Translations under genes and position numbers: made by a program | In this document: positions 34,318-42,329 of the stretch, in pieces | Position numbering within the stretch: the first letter of the stretch is position 1 | Layout of the letters: every line of letters starts with the position of its first letter | Notes under the pieces: model-generated | What the model was told of the DNA's origin: nothing | Databases searched by the model: none | What the model saw: only the letters and a program-made list of their open reading frames with translations | Assembly: GCA_021496505.1 (NCBI GenBank) | Contig: CP053031.1 | Span: 1,852,001-1,916,000 of the forward strand | DNA length: 64,000 nucleotides | Direction of reading: 5' to 3' | DNA from: Thermoleophilia bacterium SCSIO 60948 | GTDB lineage: Bacteria; Actinomycetota; Thermoleophilia; Solirubrobacterales; 70-9

Positions 34318-34999
34318 GCCACAGCTCCGCGTCGGGTCGTCGCAGGTAGAGCGGTTCGACCGCCGTCACATCGACCCCCGGAGCGCCGGCCGCCAGCCGG
34401 ATGATCGCCGCTCCGGATGCCCTGTGCTCGGGCTCGGAATCCGCAGGGACATCGGCTCCCGCAGCCTCGGTCCACTCGCGAAATCGTAGCGCCCCCGACC
34501 CCACCGCCAACGGCCCCCCGGCTGCCCGCGCGAGCAACGCGCCGAGCTCCTCGGGCGGAGTCACGACAGGCTCGCCCGTGATCCCGGCCGCGTCCCTGAG
34601 CGCGAAGAACGTCTCGCCGCGGCGCGCGTCGATCATCGCCGCGATCGGCCGGCCGGCGGCGTCGGGACGCTCGGACGCACGCTCGGCCAGCGCGGCGAGC
34701 GACGAGACCGGCACGATCGGCAGGTCTCGCGCTTGCGCCAGCGCCCGCGCCGTCGCGACGCCGATCCGCAGGCCGGTGAACGACCCCGGTCCGACCCCGA
34801 CGGCGACCGTTCCGATGGCGTCCCACCCGCCGGCCTCCGCGACGAGCTCCTCGACCGCCGCGAGCAGACCCTCGGCGTGTCGCGGCCGCCCGCCGTCGCG
34901 TGGCTCGACTCGGCGCTCGAGCGTCTCGCCCCCCGGTCCGGCGACCGCCACGGCGGCGTCGTCGGTCGCCGTGTCGATGCCGAGGACGAAGGTCGCCAT
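34274..34999 (-). CDS. tsaB: t6A biosynthesis protein TsaB
   Basis: This 241-residue TsaD-like ASKHA protein scaffolds the TsaBDE complex for t6A synthesis. It has the N-terminal LGIDTATDDAAVAV strand-loop and the diagnostic VGVGPGSFTGLRIGVATA motif (about 68-85). The catalytic residues of TsaD are absent, as expected. It opens the tsaB-rimI-tsaD-glutaredoxin-rex-ligase gene run, with an upstream gap of 50 bases to the divergent helical-repeat gene. Confidence 0.95.
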   Translation of the reverse strand: MATFVLGIDTATDDAAVAVAGPGGETLERRVEPRDGGRPRHAEGLLAAVEELVAEAGGWDAIGTVAVGVGPGSFTGLRIGVATARALAQARDLPIVPVSSLAALAERASERPDAAGRPIAAMIDARRGETFFALRDAAGITGEPVVTPPEELGALLARAAGGPLAVGSGALRFREWTEAAGADVPADSEPEHRASGAAIIRLAAGAPGVDVTAVEPLYLRRPDAELWRERDRDRRTERARR

Positions 35000-35049
35000 C
35001 CGGCCAGCCTACGGTTGCGGACGGCCCCGGGAGACCTATCCTGTCCGGC

Positions 35050-35388
35050 ATGGGGATCCAAACGGAAGTCACGCGCGCACCGAACCGCCGCCGGAAGGTC
35101 GCGACGCTCGCGGCCACCGGCCTGATCGCGCTCGGCGGCGTCGCCTGGACGGGCTGCGGCACCGACGATGCCAGCGACGCGATCGACGACGCCCAGCAGC
35201 AGGGTCAGGACGCGATCGATCAGGGTCAGGAGGCACTCGACCAGGCCCAGGACGCCGCCGACGGCGCCAGCCAAGAGGCCCAGGACGCGCTCCAGGACGC
35301 GCAGGACGGCCTCCAGGACGCCGGTGAGCAGGCCGAGGACTCGGCCAACGACGCGATCGACGACGCCCAGGAGTCGCTCGGCAACTAG
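35050..35388 (+). CDS. Small envelope protein with helical Gln/Asp/Ala repeats
   Basis: This 112-residue protein has a basic N-terminus, a hydrophobic segment (about 17-35) ending WTGCGTDD, which is an imperfect lipobox, and then about 75 residues of near-heptad DA-x-D-x-x-Q/A repeats. These predict one long amphipathic helix, comparable to Lpp-like or apolipoprotein-like proteins. It sits on the plus strand between tsaB (divergent) and tsaE (convergent, stops sharing CTAG at 35385-35388). Its function is unknown; a surface spacer or lipid-binding role is a guess. Confidence 0.72.
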   Translation: MGIQTEVTRAPNRRRKVATLAATGLIALGGVAWTGCGTDDASDAIDDAQQQGQDAIDQGQEALDQAQDAADGASQEAQDALQDAQDGLQDAGEQAEDSANDAIDDAQESLGN

Positions 35389-35825
35389 GCCGGGCGCTCG
35401 CCGCGCTCGATCGTGACCGCGCGGCGGTCCGCGGCCACGTGCTCGAGCTCGACTCGGGCTGCCACCCGGACACCGTCGGGGAACTCCGCGCCGGCACCCT
35501 CGCCGGGCCACTCGACGAAGGCGATCCGCTCGGACGTCAGGTAGTCGTCGAGCAGACCCGGATCCTCGTCGGCGAGCGATCCGAGGCGGTAGAGGTCGAG
35601 GTGCGAGACGCAGAGGTCCCTGCCGGCATAGGACTGCCCGACCGTGTAGGTCGGCGAGGTGACGGGATCGGCGACGCCGAGGCTGCGGCAGGCACCGCGC
35701 ACGAAGGTCGTCTTGCCGCTGCCGAGATCGCCGCTCAGCAGGACGACGTCACCGGGCGCGAGCCCGGCGGCGAGCTCGGCTCCGAGCGCCTCGGTCGCCG
35801 CGGCCGACTCCGTCTCGGTCCTCAT
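35385..35825 (-). CDS. tsaE: t6A biosynthesis ATPase TsaE
   Basis: This 146-residue ATPase has the Walker A loop LSGDLGSGKTTFVRG (about 30-44), the SPTYTVGQSY segment and the HLDLYRL motif that define TsaE, which drives turnover of the TsaBD complex. The N-terminal ATG overlaps the stop of the uracil-DNA glycosylase gene (ATGA, 35822-35825), so tsaE is the last gene of an FmdB-UDG-tsaE unit. It is separated from tsaB by an opposite-strand gene. Confidence 0.95.
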   Translation of the reverse strand: MRTETESAAATEALGAELAAGLAPGDVVLLSGDLGSGKTTFVRGACRSLGVADPVTSPTYTVGQSYAGRDLCVSHLDLYRLGSLADEDPGLLDDYLTSERIAFVEWPGEGAGAEFPDGVRVAARVELEHVAADRRAVTIERGERPA

Positions 35826-36457
35826 GGCCCCGGGATGCCCGACTGGTCCTCCGTCGCGCCGGTATCGGCGGGAGGTCCCGCGATCAGGCCGGGGAGCTTG
35901 GCGAAGTCCTCGCGCATCGCCGGCATCAGCGACTGGCTTCGAAGCGCAGCCGCCGGGTGCAGGATCGGGAACAGGTAGACGTCGCGGACTCCGATCCGCT
36001 TCGCCTGCGGCCGGCCGCGGACCTTCGTGATCCCGGTCGGCGAGCCCGTCAGCAGCTTCGTCGAGAAGTTGCCGAGGGTGGCGATCACCTTCGGCTCGAT
36101 CAGTCGCACCTGCTCGAGGAGATAGGGACGGCAGGCCTCGATCTCACCGGGCATCGGGTCGCGATTGCCTGGTGGCCGGCATTTCACGACGTTCGCGATG
36201 AAGACCTCGTCGCGGCTCAGCCCGATCTCGCCGAGCAGCTGGCCGAGCAGCTGGCCGGCACGGCCGACGAAAGGGAGCCCCTGCTCGTCCTCGCTCTTGC
36301 CCGGTCCCTCGCCCACGAACATCAGGTCAGCGTCCGCATTGCCCGACCCGAAGACCACCTTGGTCCGCGTCTCGGAGAGCTCGCAGCGCGTGCAGACGGA
36401 CGCCTCGTGAAAGACGCTGACGAGCTCCTCGCGGCGCTCGGCGGCCGGGGCGCTCAC
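35822..36457 (-). CDS. Type-4 uracil-DNA glycosylase (4Fe-4S)
   Basis: This 211-residue family-4 uracil-DNA glycosylase removes uracil from DNA. Four cysteines (C22 and C25 in VCTRCELS, one in [12 protein letters not shown], one in IEACRPYL) are placed to bind a 4Fe-4S cluster. Catalytic motif 1 is [14 protein letters not shown] and motif 3 is ILHPAAAL. It overlaps FmdB upstream (GTGA) and tsaE downstream (ATGA). It completes a DNA-repair theme together with uvrA and uvrB farther along. Confidence 0.94.
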   Translation of the reverse strand: MSAPAAERREELVSVFHEASVCTRCELSETRTKVVFGSGNADADLMFVGEGPGKSEDEQGLPFVGRAGQLLGQLLGEIGLSRDEVFIANVVKCRPPGNRDPMPGEIEACRPYLLEQVRLIEPKVIATLGNFSTKLLTGSPTGITKVRGRPQAKRIGVRDVYLFPILHPAAALRSQSLMPAMREDFAKLPGLIAGPPADTGATEDQSGIPGP

Positions 36458-36726
36458 GCCGTGCCGCCCGGGCCGCGGTCGCGCTTGCGTCGGCGCGCGG
36501 CCTTGAAGTCGGCCTTCGTCTTCGCGTGCAGCCGCCGGTTCGCCGCCTCCTGGCGGCGTTTGTTGCCGCCCGACAGCGCGAGCTTCGGGCTCGGCGAGAA
36601 CGAGGAGAGCACGCGCCCGGCGTCAGCCTCGCCGCAGGCGGGGCAGCGGATCGCCTCCGTGCCCGTCGGCTCGAGCGACTCCGACTGCGCGCCGCAGGCC
36701 GGGCACCTGAACTCGTAGATCGGCAC
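36454..36726 (-). CDS. FmdB-family zinc ribbon protein
   Basis: This 90-residue protein starts at GTG (36726) with VPIYEFRCPACG, the signature of the FmdB/CxxC_CxxC_SSSS family. Two C-x2-C knuckles (FRCPACG and IRCPACG) bind one zinc. A basic C-terminal tail (RRRKRDRG) could bind nucleic acid. It leads the FmdB-UDG-tsaE unit. The general function of the family is unknown, with nucleic acid binding or regulation suspected. Confidence 0.88.
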   Translation of the reverse strand: MPIYEFRCPACGAQSESLEPTGTEAIRCPACGEADAGRVLSSFSPSPKLALSGGNKRRQEAANRRLHAKTKADFKAARRRKRDRGPGGTA

Positions 36727-36737
36727 AGCGGCGATCG

Positions 36738-36767
36738 TAGACGCCGCGCCGGAGTGCGATCTATAAT
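36738..36767 (+). promoter_or_regulatory. Putative sigma-70-type promoter of the pantothenate operon
   Basis: TATAAT (36762-36767) is a perfect -10 hexamer in otherwise GC-rich DNA. TAGACG (36738-36743) lies 18 bases upstream and matches 4 of 6 bases of TTGACA. Transcription would start near 36774, about 80 bases before the ATG at 36854. Confidence 0.5.
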
Positions 36768-36853
36768 CGGCTTTGCCGCGACCCCAGGTGGCGTGGACAC
36801 TCATCCGAAAAGTCGTAGAGACGCAAAGACACAGACAGCCGTCTGGTATCTCG

Positions 36854-38587
36854 ATGCGAGAACTGGAACGGGACACTCCCGCCCCCCGCGGACCACGAGA
36901 GTCCGCACCCCCGCGCGCGACGAGCATCGCGATCGTCGGCATGGGCCGTGCCGGGGGCGCCGTTGCCCGGGCCGCCCGCTCGGCCGGGCTCGATGTTCAC
37001 GCGGCGGGTCGCGACGACGCGGCCGAGGTCGCCGCGCGCGTGCCCCTCGTCCTGATCGCGGTCCCGGACGCCGCGATCGAGCAGGCGTGCGAGGCGATCG
37101 CGCCGTCACTCGCCGAGGACGCTCGGGTTGGGCACCTCAGCGGCGCCCGCGGTCTCGACGCGCTGGCTGCCGCCGCGCGGGCCGGGGCCGCGACCTTCTC
37201 GCTGCATCCGCTTCAGACCCTCCCGGACGACGGTGCCGAGCTCGCGGGCGCATGGGCGGCGATCGACGGCTCCGACGACGAGGCTCGGGCCGAGGCGAGG
37301 CGACTCGCCTCAGAGCTCGGGATGCGTCCCTTCATGGTCCCCGCGTCCGCTCGCAGCGCCTACCACGCCGCTGCCGCGATCGGCTCGAACCTGCTCGTCG
37401 CGCTCGAGGAGTCGGCGGTCGAGCTGATGGGGCGCGCCGGCGTCGAGGAGGCCCGGGCGGCTCTGACCCCGCTCGTCCTTCGCGCGGCGGCGAACTGGGC
37501 CGACCGCGGCGCGGCGGCGCTCACCGGGCCGATCGCCCGCGGCGACGAGGCCGTCGTCGGCGCCCACCGCGAGGCGATCGCGGGCCTCGCTCCAGAGCTC
37601 CTGCCGCTCTACGACGCGCTCTCCGACCGCGCCCGGCGGCTAGCGGGCAACGATTCGAAGCGCACGGCGGGGCCGCGGGTCATCCGCACACGCGCCGAGC
37701 TGCGCGCGGCGCTCGAGCCGGCCCGCCGCGATGGGCGCACGATCGGCCTCGTCCCGACGATGGGCTCGCTCCACGCCGGCCACCGCTCGCTGCTCGCGGC
37801 GGCCCGCGAGCGCTGCGACGTGGTCGTGATGAGCCTGTTCGTCAACCCGACGCAGTTCGGGCCGAGCGAGGACCTCGACGCCTACCCGCGAGACGAGGCG
37901 GGCGACCTCGCGGCCGCTGCCGCCGAGCGGGTCGACCTCGTCTATGCGCCCGCCGTCGAGGAGGTCTATCCGGACGGGTTCGCCACCTCCGTGACCGTGC
38001 GCGGCGGGTTGACCGATGTCCTCTGCGGCGACCCGACGCGCCGCGGTCCCGCCCACTTCGACGGCGTCACGACCGTCGTCGCGAAGCTGCTCGCGGGCAT
38101 CGGCCCGGACGTCGCCTTCTTCGGGCAGAAGGACGCCCAGCAGGCGATCGTGATCCGGCGCATGGTTCGCGACCTCGAGCTGCCGGTGCGGATCGAGACG
38201 ATGCCGACCGTCCGCGAACCCGACGGGCTCGCGATGAGCTCGCGAAACGCCTACCTCTCCCCCGCCGACCGCGAGCGCGCCCCGGCGCTGCGCCGCGCCC
38301 TGCTCGCCGCGGAGAGGACCCTCGAGCGCGACCGGTCGGTGCCCGCCGCGCTGGCCGCCGCGCGCGAGGTGCTCGACGCCGCCGGCATCGAGCCCGAGTA
38401 CCTGGAGGCGCGAGACGCCGAGAACCTGAAACCGGACCCGGACCCGCGCGAGCGCAGTGTGCTGATCGCACTCGCGGCCCGTGTCGGCTCCGCGAGACTC
38501 ATCGACAACGTGCTCGTCGCGCCTCCGCAGGGGGCACCGCGAGCCGACGCCGACGACCGATACCCGCGAGGAGGGATTGGATCATGA
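36854..38587 (+). CDS. panC: Fusion of DUF2520 Rossmann protein with pantothenate synthetase PanC
   Basis: This 577-residue protein has two parts. Residues about 22-270 form a Rossmann domain (IAIVGMGRAGGAVARAA) plus a DUF2520 helical domain (FSLHPLQTLPDDG, YHAAAAIGSNLLVALEE), related to ketopantoate reductase-like and ProC-like dehydrogenases. Residues about 275-577 are PanC, which joins pantoate and beta-alanine with ATP: VPTMGSLHAGH (HIGH-like His307 and His310), FVNPTQFGPSEDL, and AMSSRNAYL in place of KMSKS. The usual PanC is about 280 residues and stands alone. The frame is continuous. The ATG at 36854 is preferred; an upstream frame extension to 36773 lacks family similarity. panB follows, overlapping (ATGA). 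Confidence 0.92.
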   Translation: MRELERDTPAPRGPRESAPPRATSIAIVGMGRAGGAVARAARSAGLDVHAAGRDDAAEVAARVPLVLIAVPDAAIEQACEAIAPSLAEDARVGHLSGARGLDALAAAARAGAATFSLHPLQTLPDDGAELAGAWAAIDGSDDEARAEARRLASELGMRPFMVPASARSAYHAAAAIGSNLLVALEESAVELMGRAGVEEARAALTPLVLRAAANWADRGAAALTGPIARGDEAVVGAHREAIAGLAPELLPLYDALSDRARRLAGNDSKRTAGPRVIRTRAELRAALEPARRDGRTIGLVPTMGSLHAGHRSLLAAARERCDVVVMSLFVNPTQFGPSEDLDAYPRDEAGDLAAAAAERVDLVYAPAVEEVYPDGFATSVTVRGGLTDVLCGDPTRRGPAHFDGVTTVVAKLLAGIGPDVAFFGQKDAQQAIVIRRMVRDLELPVRIETMPTVREPDGLAMSSRNAYLSPADRERAPALRRALLAAERTLERDRSVPAALAAAREVLDAAGIEPEYLEARDAENLKPDPDPRERSVLIALAARVGSARLIDNVLVAPPQGAPRADADDRYPRGGIGS

Positions 38588-39525
38588 GCGCACACCCCCG
38601 CGAGACCACCACCACCCCTGGCGAGCGCCGAGCCCCGGTGACGGCACCGTCGCTGGCCGCGATGAAGGCCGACCGCCGGCCGATCGTCATGGTCACGGCC
38701 TACGACTTCCCGTCGGCCAAGACCGTCGACGGGGCCGGCGTCGACGTCGTCCTCGTCGGCGACTCGGCCGCCAACGTCGTCCTCGGCTACGACTCGACCG
38801 TCCCGATCGGGATGGACGAGATGATCATGCTGACGAAGGCGGTGCGCCGCGGACTCGACGGCCCGCTGCTCGTCGGGGACATGCCCTTCGGCTCCTACGA
38901 GGCCTCGAACGAGCTCGCCGTCCTGAACGCCCAGCGGTTCGTCAAGGAGGCGGGTGTCGGCGCCGTGAAGCTCGAGCGCGGCGGCGCCTCGGTCGACCGC
39001 GCCCGCGCGATCGTCCGGGCCGGGATCCCGGTGATGGGCCACGTCGGGCTCACGCCGCAGGCCGTCGCGGCTCTCGGCGGCTTCAAGGCGCAGGGCAAGA
39101 GCGCCGAGAGCGCGGCGCAGATCGCCGAGGAGGCGCTGGCACTCCAGGCCGCAGGCTGCTTCGCGATCGTCTTCGAGGCGATCCCCGCCGACGTCTGCGC
39201 GGTTCTGATGGCGAAGATGGAGATCCCGGTGATCGGGATCGGAGCCGGCGGCGCGACCGACGGCCAGGTGCTCGTCTTCCACGATCTCGTCGGGATCGGA
39301 GCCGGCCGCGCGCCGAAGTTCGTGCGCCGCTTCTCCGACACGCAGGCGGCGATGAGCTCCGGGGTCGAGGCCTACGCGGCCGCGGTCCGCTCGCGGAGCT
39401 TCCCGGGGCCCGAGCACTCCTACGCGATCGACCCGATGGAGCTCGACGACTTCCGTCGCTATCTGGACCAGGAGACCCTCGCCGGCGAGGATGCGGACGC
39501 GTCGTTCACCGGCTGGCTCGGCTGA
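38584..39525 (+). CDS. panB: 3-methyl-2-oxobutanoate hydroxymethyltransferase PanB
   Basis: This 313-residue TIM-barrel enzyme makes ketopantoate from 2-oxoisovalerate and methylene-tetrahydrofolate, the first step of pantothenate synthesis. It shows MVTAYDFPSAK, VLVGDSAANVVLGYDST (metal Asp in VGDS), GDMPFGSY and the catalytic Glu region VFEAIPADV, with GIGAG near the end. The ATG overlaps the panC stop. An N-terminal extension of about 20 residues is disordered. With the fused DUF2520 domain upstream, the operon may cover three consecutive pathway steps. Confidence 0.96.
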   Translation: MSAHPRETTTTPGERRAPVTAPSLAAMKADRRPIVMVTAYDFPSAKTVDGAGVDVVLVGDSAANVVLGYDSTVPIGMDEMIMLTKAVRRGLDGPLLVGDMPFGSYEASNELAVLNAQRFVKEAGVGAVKLERGGASVDRARAIVRAGIPVMGHVGLTPQAVAALGGFKAQGKSAESAAQIAEEALALQAAGCFAIVFEAIPADVCAVLMAKMEIPVIGIGAGGATDGQVLVFHDLVGIGAGRAPKFVRRFSDTQAAMSSGVEAYAAAVRSRSFPGPEHSYAIDPMELDDFRRYLDQETLAGEDADASFTGWLG

Positions 39526-39528
39526 GAG

Positions 39529-40152
39529 CTACCCGCCCCCGGACCCCTCGTCCGGCTCGACGAACTCGATCTCGCGGATCACCTTCGCCGGCACCCCGGC
39601 GGCGATGACCCCCGGCGGGATGTCCTTCGTCACGACGGAGTTCGCTCCGATCACGGCCCGGTCGCCGATCGTCACGCCCGGGGTTACGACGCAGTTGACC
39701 CCGAACCAGACGTTCGAGCCGATCGTGACCTCGCCGCCCGGCTTGAAGCCCTGCTCGGTGATCGGCCGCGTCGGATCGTCGTAGCGGTGATCCGAATCGC
39801 CGACGTAGCAGCCGTTGGCGAACATGACGTGATCGCCGATCGTAATCCGCTCGAGCGCGGCGAGCATCGTCTCGCGGTTGAGGAAACAGCCGCGGCCGAT
39901 CTCGATCTCGGCCTCAGGCGCCATCGTGATCCAGCAGCCGGGCTCGAGCAGGGTTCCGTCGCCGATCCGAAGCCGCCCCTCGTCGAGCGCCTCGAGCACC
40001 TCGCCCTCGACCGGATAACGGATGAAGGCGCCGCATTCGGCCATGTGCGCGTCGATCCGCTCGCGCCGCGCCGGGTCGGCGTTGCGCTCGTACCAATCGC
40101 GCTTGAGTCGCCAGAGCTCCCAGCCCGTGGGCCGCTCGGAGCCCTCGCTCAA
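39529..40152 (-). CDS. Left-handed beta-helix acyltransferase (maltose/galactoside O-acetyltransferase-like)
   Basis: This 207-residue hexapeptide-repeat acetyltransferase has an N-terminal helical cap (WELWRLKRDWYERNADP) and LbH coils from about 70 to 190 (IGDGTLLEPG, IEIGRGCFLN, ITIGDHVMFANG, VTIGSNVWFGVN, VTIGDRAVIGANSVV). The catalytic His is probably in GDSDHRYDDP. It acetylates a sugar or similar acceptor; the acceptor is unknown. The start is TTG, coupled to a tiny upstream frame (TTGA, 40149-40152). The downstream end is 4 bases from panB on the other strand. Confidence 0.85.
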   Translation of the reverse strand: MSEGSERPTGWELWRLKRDWYERNADPARRERIDAHMAECGAFIRYPVEGEVLEALDEGRLRIGDGTLLEPGCWITMAPEAEIEIGRGCFLNRETMLAALERITIGDHVMFANGCYVGDSDHRYDDPTRPITEQGFKPGGEVTIGSNVWFGVNCVVTPGVTIGDRAVIGANSVVTKDIPPGVIAAGVPAKVIREIEFVEPDEGSGGG

Positions 40153-40283
40153 CGGCTCGACGGCTGAGCGTCGACGGTACGGGGTGCTCCCGGACCCGTC
40201 GCCTTCCGCCGCCGGCGCAGCGACGCCTCACGCCGCCGCTCGGCGAGCATCGCTCGCAGTACGGCGATGTCGTTCAGGCACAT
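40149..40283 (-). CDS. Very small basic protein, tentative
   Basis: A 44-residue frame runs from the ATG at 40283 to the TGA at 40149-40151, beginning MCLNDIAVLRAMLAERRREA and ending in a basic, Pro-rich tail. It fills the space between the SnoaL-like gene and the acyltransferase and overlaps the latter's TTG start by 4 bases, which suggests coupled translation. No family is recognised, and its length leaves room for chance. Confidence 0.35.
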   Translation of the reverse strand: MCLNDIAVLRAMLAERRREASLRRRRKATGPGAPRTVDAQPSSR

Positions 40284-40293
40284 GGTGCGCAGG

Positions 40294-40698
40294 CTACCCG
40301 TCGCCCGCGGGAGCGGATTCGGCGGCGTCCGCGGCGTCGGCGCTGTCGGGGCCTTCGGGGATCGGCGTCTGCTGGTGGAGCGCGAGCTTCCAACCCCCGG
40401 ATCCAGCGCGCTCGTAGACCGAGCTCGCGAGGGCGTCGTAGAGCTCGTCGCCGCGCCAGCCCATGAACCGGTAGCTGACCAGCGCCGCGTCGCCGCCGAG
40501 ATCGATCCCCTGGGCGTCCGAGATCTCGAAGCGATCCCAGCCGCGCGCCGAGTCGATCGCCTCGATCGTCGAGTCGCGATCGAGCCGCATCCCCGGGACG
40601 ACGACGATCCCGTGCGCGAGCATGTGCTCGCGGTAGGCCTCACCGCCGCCGGTCGCCAGCTCGCGCTCGATCTCGATCAGCTCGTCTCCGACGCTCAT
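40294..40698 (-). CDS. SnoaL/NTF2-like (DUF4440-type) protein
   Basis: This 134-residue protein has the cone-shaped NTF2 fold pattern: N-terminal helices (ELIEIERELATGGGEAYREHM), then strands ending YRFMGWRGDELYDALASSVYER and WKLALHQQTPIP, which is the C-terminal motif of the DUF4440 branch. Such proteins are small-molecule isomerases or binding modules, and catalysis cannot be read from the sequence. It is divergent from glf. Confidence 0.78.
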   Translation of the reverse strand: MSVGDELIEIERELATGGGEAYREHMLAHGIVVVPGMRLDRDSTIEAIDSARGWDRFEISDAQGIDLGGDAALVSYRFMGWRGDELYDALASSVYERAGSGGWKLALHQQTPIPEGPDSADAADAAESAPAGDG

Positions 40699-40770
40699 CC
40701 GCGAGACCTACCCGATGTCGGGGTGGCCGAACTGCGGCCGGACGCTTGACCGCGGTCGTAATTTGGCCTC

Positions 40771-41916
40771 TTGGCCTCGGGCGCCTACGACACCCTCGTC
40801 GTCGGTGCCGGCTTCGCCGGCTCGATCCTCGCCCGCGAGCTGGCCGAGCGCCTCGAGCACCGGGTGCTCGTGATCGACCGCCGCGAGCACATCGCGGGCA
40901 ACGCGTTCGACCAGCCCGACGAGCACGGCACCCTGATCCACCGCTACGGGCCGCACATCTTCCACACGAACTCCGACAAGGTCGTCGAGCACCTGTCGCG
41001 ATTCACCGACTGGACCCCCTACGAGCACCGGGTCCTGGCGCGGGTCGGCGAGCGGCTGGTACCGATGCCGATCAACCGGACGACGCTGAACGAGCTCTAC
41101 GCCGCCGGACTGTCGACCGACGCCGAGGCCGAGGCGTTCCTCGCCGCCCGCGCCGAGCCGGTCGAGCGGATCCGCAACTCCGAGGACGCCGTCGTCGCAA
41201 AGGTCGGTCGCGACCTCTACGAACGGCTCTTCCGCGGATACACGCGCAAGCAATGGAACCGCGACCCCGCAGAGCTGAGCGCTTCGGTATGCGCTCGGAT
41301 CCCGGTCAGGACCGGCACCGACGACCGCTACTTCACCGACCGCTTCCAGGCGATGCCCGCCGATGGCTACACCCGGATGTTCGAGCGCATCCTCGATCAT
41401 CCGCTGATCGAAGTCGCTCTCCGCACGGACTTCGCGGCCGACATCGATGGCGAGATCGCACCCTCGCGTCTGGTCTGGACGGGTCCGATCGACGCGTTCT
41501 TCGGCCACCGGCTCGGCGCCCTGCCCTACCGCTCGCTCGAGTTCGAGTTCCAGACGCGTCCGACACCCGACGGGGGCTACGTCCAGCCGGCGACGCAGAT
41601 CAACGAGCCGAGCGAGGACGTCCCCCACACGCGGACGACCGAGTTCCGCCGGTTCCGCGGGCAGACCGGGATCTCGGCCTCGACGGTCGCCCTCGAGTAC
41701 CCGCGCGACGCGGGCGAGCCTTACTACCCGATCCCCTCACCCGAGTCGCGGGCGCTCTACCGCCGCTACGAGGGGCTCGCGGCCGAACGGCCGGACGTCA
41801 CCTTCGTCGGCCGCCTCGCCCGCTATCAGTACCTCAACATGGACCAGGTCGTCGGCCAGGCGCTCGCGGTCGCCTCGCGGCTGATCGAGCGAGAATCGGA
41901 GACGGCGTGGCGGTGA
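40771..41916 (+). CDS. glf: UDP-galactopyranose mutase
   Basis: This 381-residue FAD enzyme converts UDP-galactopyranose to UDP-galactofuranose for cell-surface glycans. It has the FAD motif VVGAGFAGSILARELA (about 9-24), HIAGNAFD, YGPHIFHT, the GYTRKQW substrate lid segment and the C-terminal QYLNMDQVVGQAL flavin contact. The TTG start at 40771 is the only start near the FAD motif, and a ribosome site is not obvious. The stop overlaps the DUF2000 gene. With wecB and a GT2 farther on, this points to a galactofuranose- or ManNAc-containing surface polymer. Confidence 0.94.
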   Translation: MASGAYDTLVVGAGFAGSILARELAERLEHRVLVIDRREHIAGNAFDQPDEHGTLIHRYGPHIFHTNSDKVVEHLSRFTDWTPYEHRVLARVGERLVPMPINRTTLNELYAAGLSTDAEAEAFLAARAEPVERIRNSEDAVVAKVGRDLYERLFRGYTRKQWNRDPAELSASVCARIPVRTGTDDRYFTDRFQAMPADGYTRMFERILDHPLIEVALRTDFAADIDGEIAPSRLVWTGPIDAFFGHRLGALPYRSLEFEFQTRPTPDGGYVQPATQINEPSEDVPHTRTTEFRRFRGQTGISASTVALEYPRDAGEPYYPIPSPESRALYRRYEGLAAERPDVTFVGRLARYQYLNMDQVVGQALAVASRLIERESETAWR

Positions 41917-42329
41917 CGGACTTCGACACGAAGGCGGCGATAGTCGTCCGCGACGACCTCGCGGCGTGGCAGCGCCTCAACGTGGCGGCGTTCCTGACCA
42001 GCGCGATCACGGCGGCGGGCGGCGACGGGACCGTTGGCGAGGTCTACGTCGATGCCGACGGAGCCGACTACCTGCCGATGTTGCGCCAGCCCGTGCTCGT
42101 ATTCGAGGCGAGCGCCGGCAAGCTGGCGACGGTCCGCGAGCGGGCGACGGCACGCGAGATACCGATCGCGATCTACACCGCGGACCTGTTCGCCACCGGC
42201 GGTGACGAGGACAACCGCGCCGCCGTCCGCGCCGTCGCGACCGCGGACCTCGACCTCGTCGGCATCGGCGTCCGGGCCCCGCATCGCGTCGCCGACAAGG
42301 TGCTCCGCGGCCTCAGGCGCCACCCGTAG
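41907..42329 (+). CDS. DUF2000-family protein
   Basis: This 140-residue protein starts at GTG 41907 (GGAG ribosome site at 41898-41901, spacing 5), with a second GTG at 41913. It shows KAAIVVRDDLAAWQRLNVAAF at the start and YLPMLRQPVLVFEA in the middle, the pattern of the DUF2000 family, which has a peptidyl-tRNA-hydrolase-like fold. The function is unknown. It overlaps glf by 10 bases and runs 17 bases into the end of the convergent LysR gene. Confidence 0.8.
   Translation: MAVTDFDTKAAIVVRDDLAAWQRLNVAAFLTSAITAAGGDGTVGEVYVDADGADYLPMLRQPVLVFEASAGKLATVRERATAREIPIAIYTADLFATGGDEDNRAAVRAVATADLDLVGIGVRAPHRVADKVLRGLRRHP

Noticed and set aside
35163-35380. Short repeated units that could look like a CRISPR or minisatellite
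   Set aside because: The repeats are degenerate, in frame and encode an amphipathic helix (D-x-x-Q-x-A pattern). There are no constant spacers.
36526-38583. N-terminal extension of the panB frame across the panC gene
   Set aside because: The translation is Arg-rich shadow of the DUF2520-PanC gene. PanB begins at the ATG at 38584 with the ATGA overlap.
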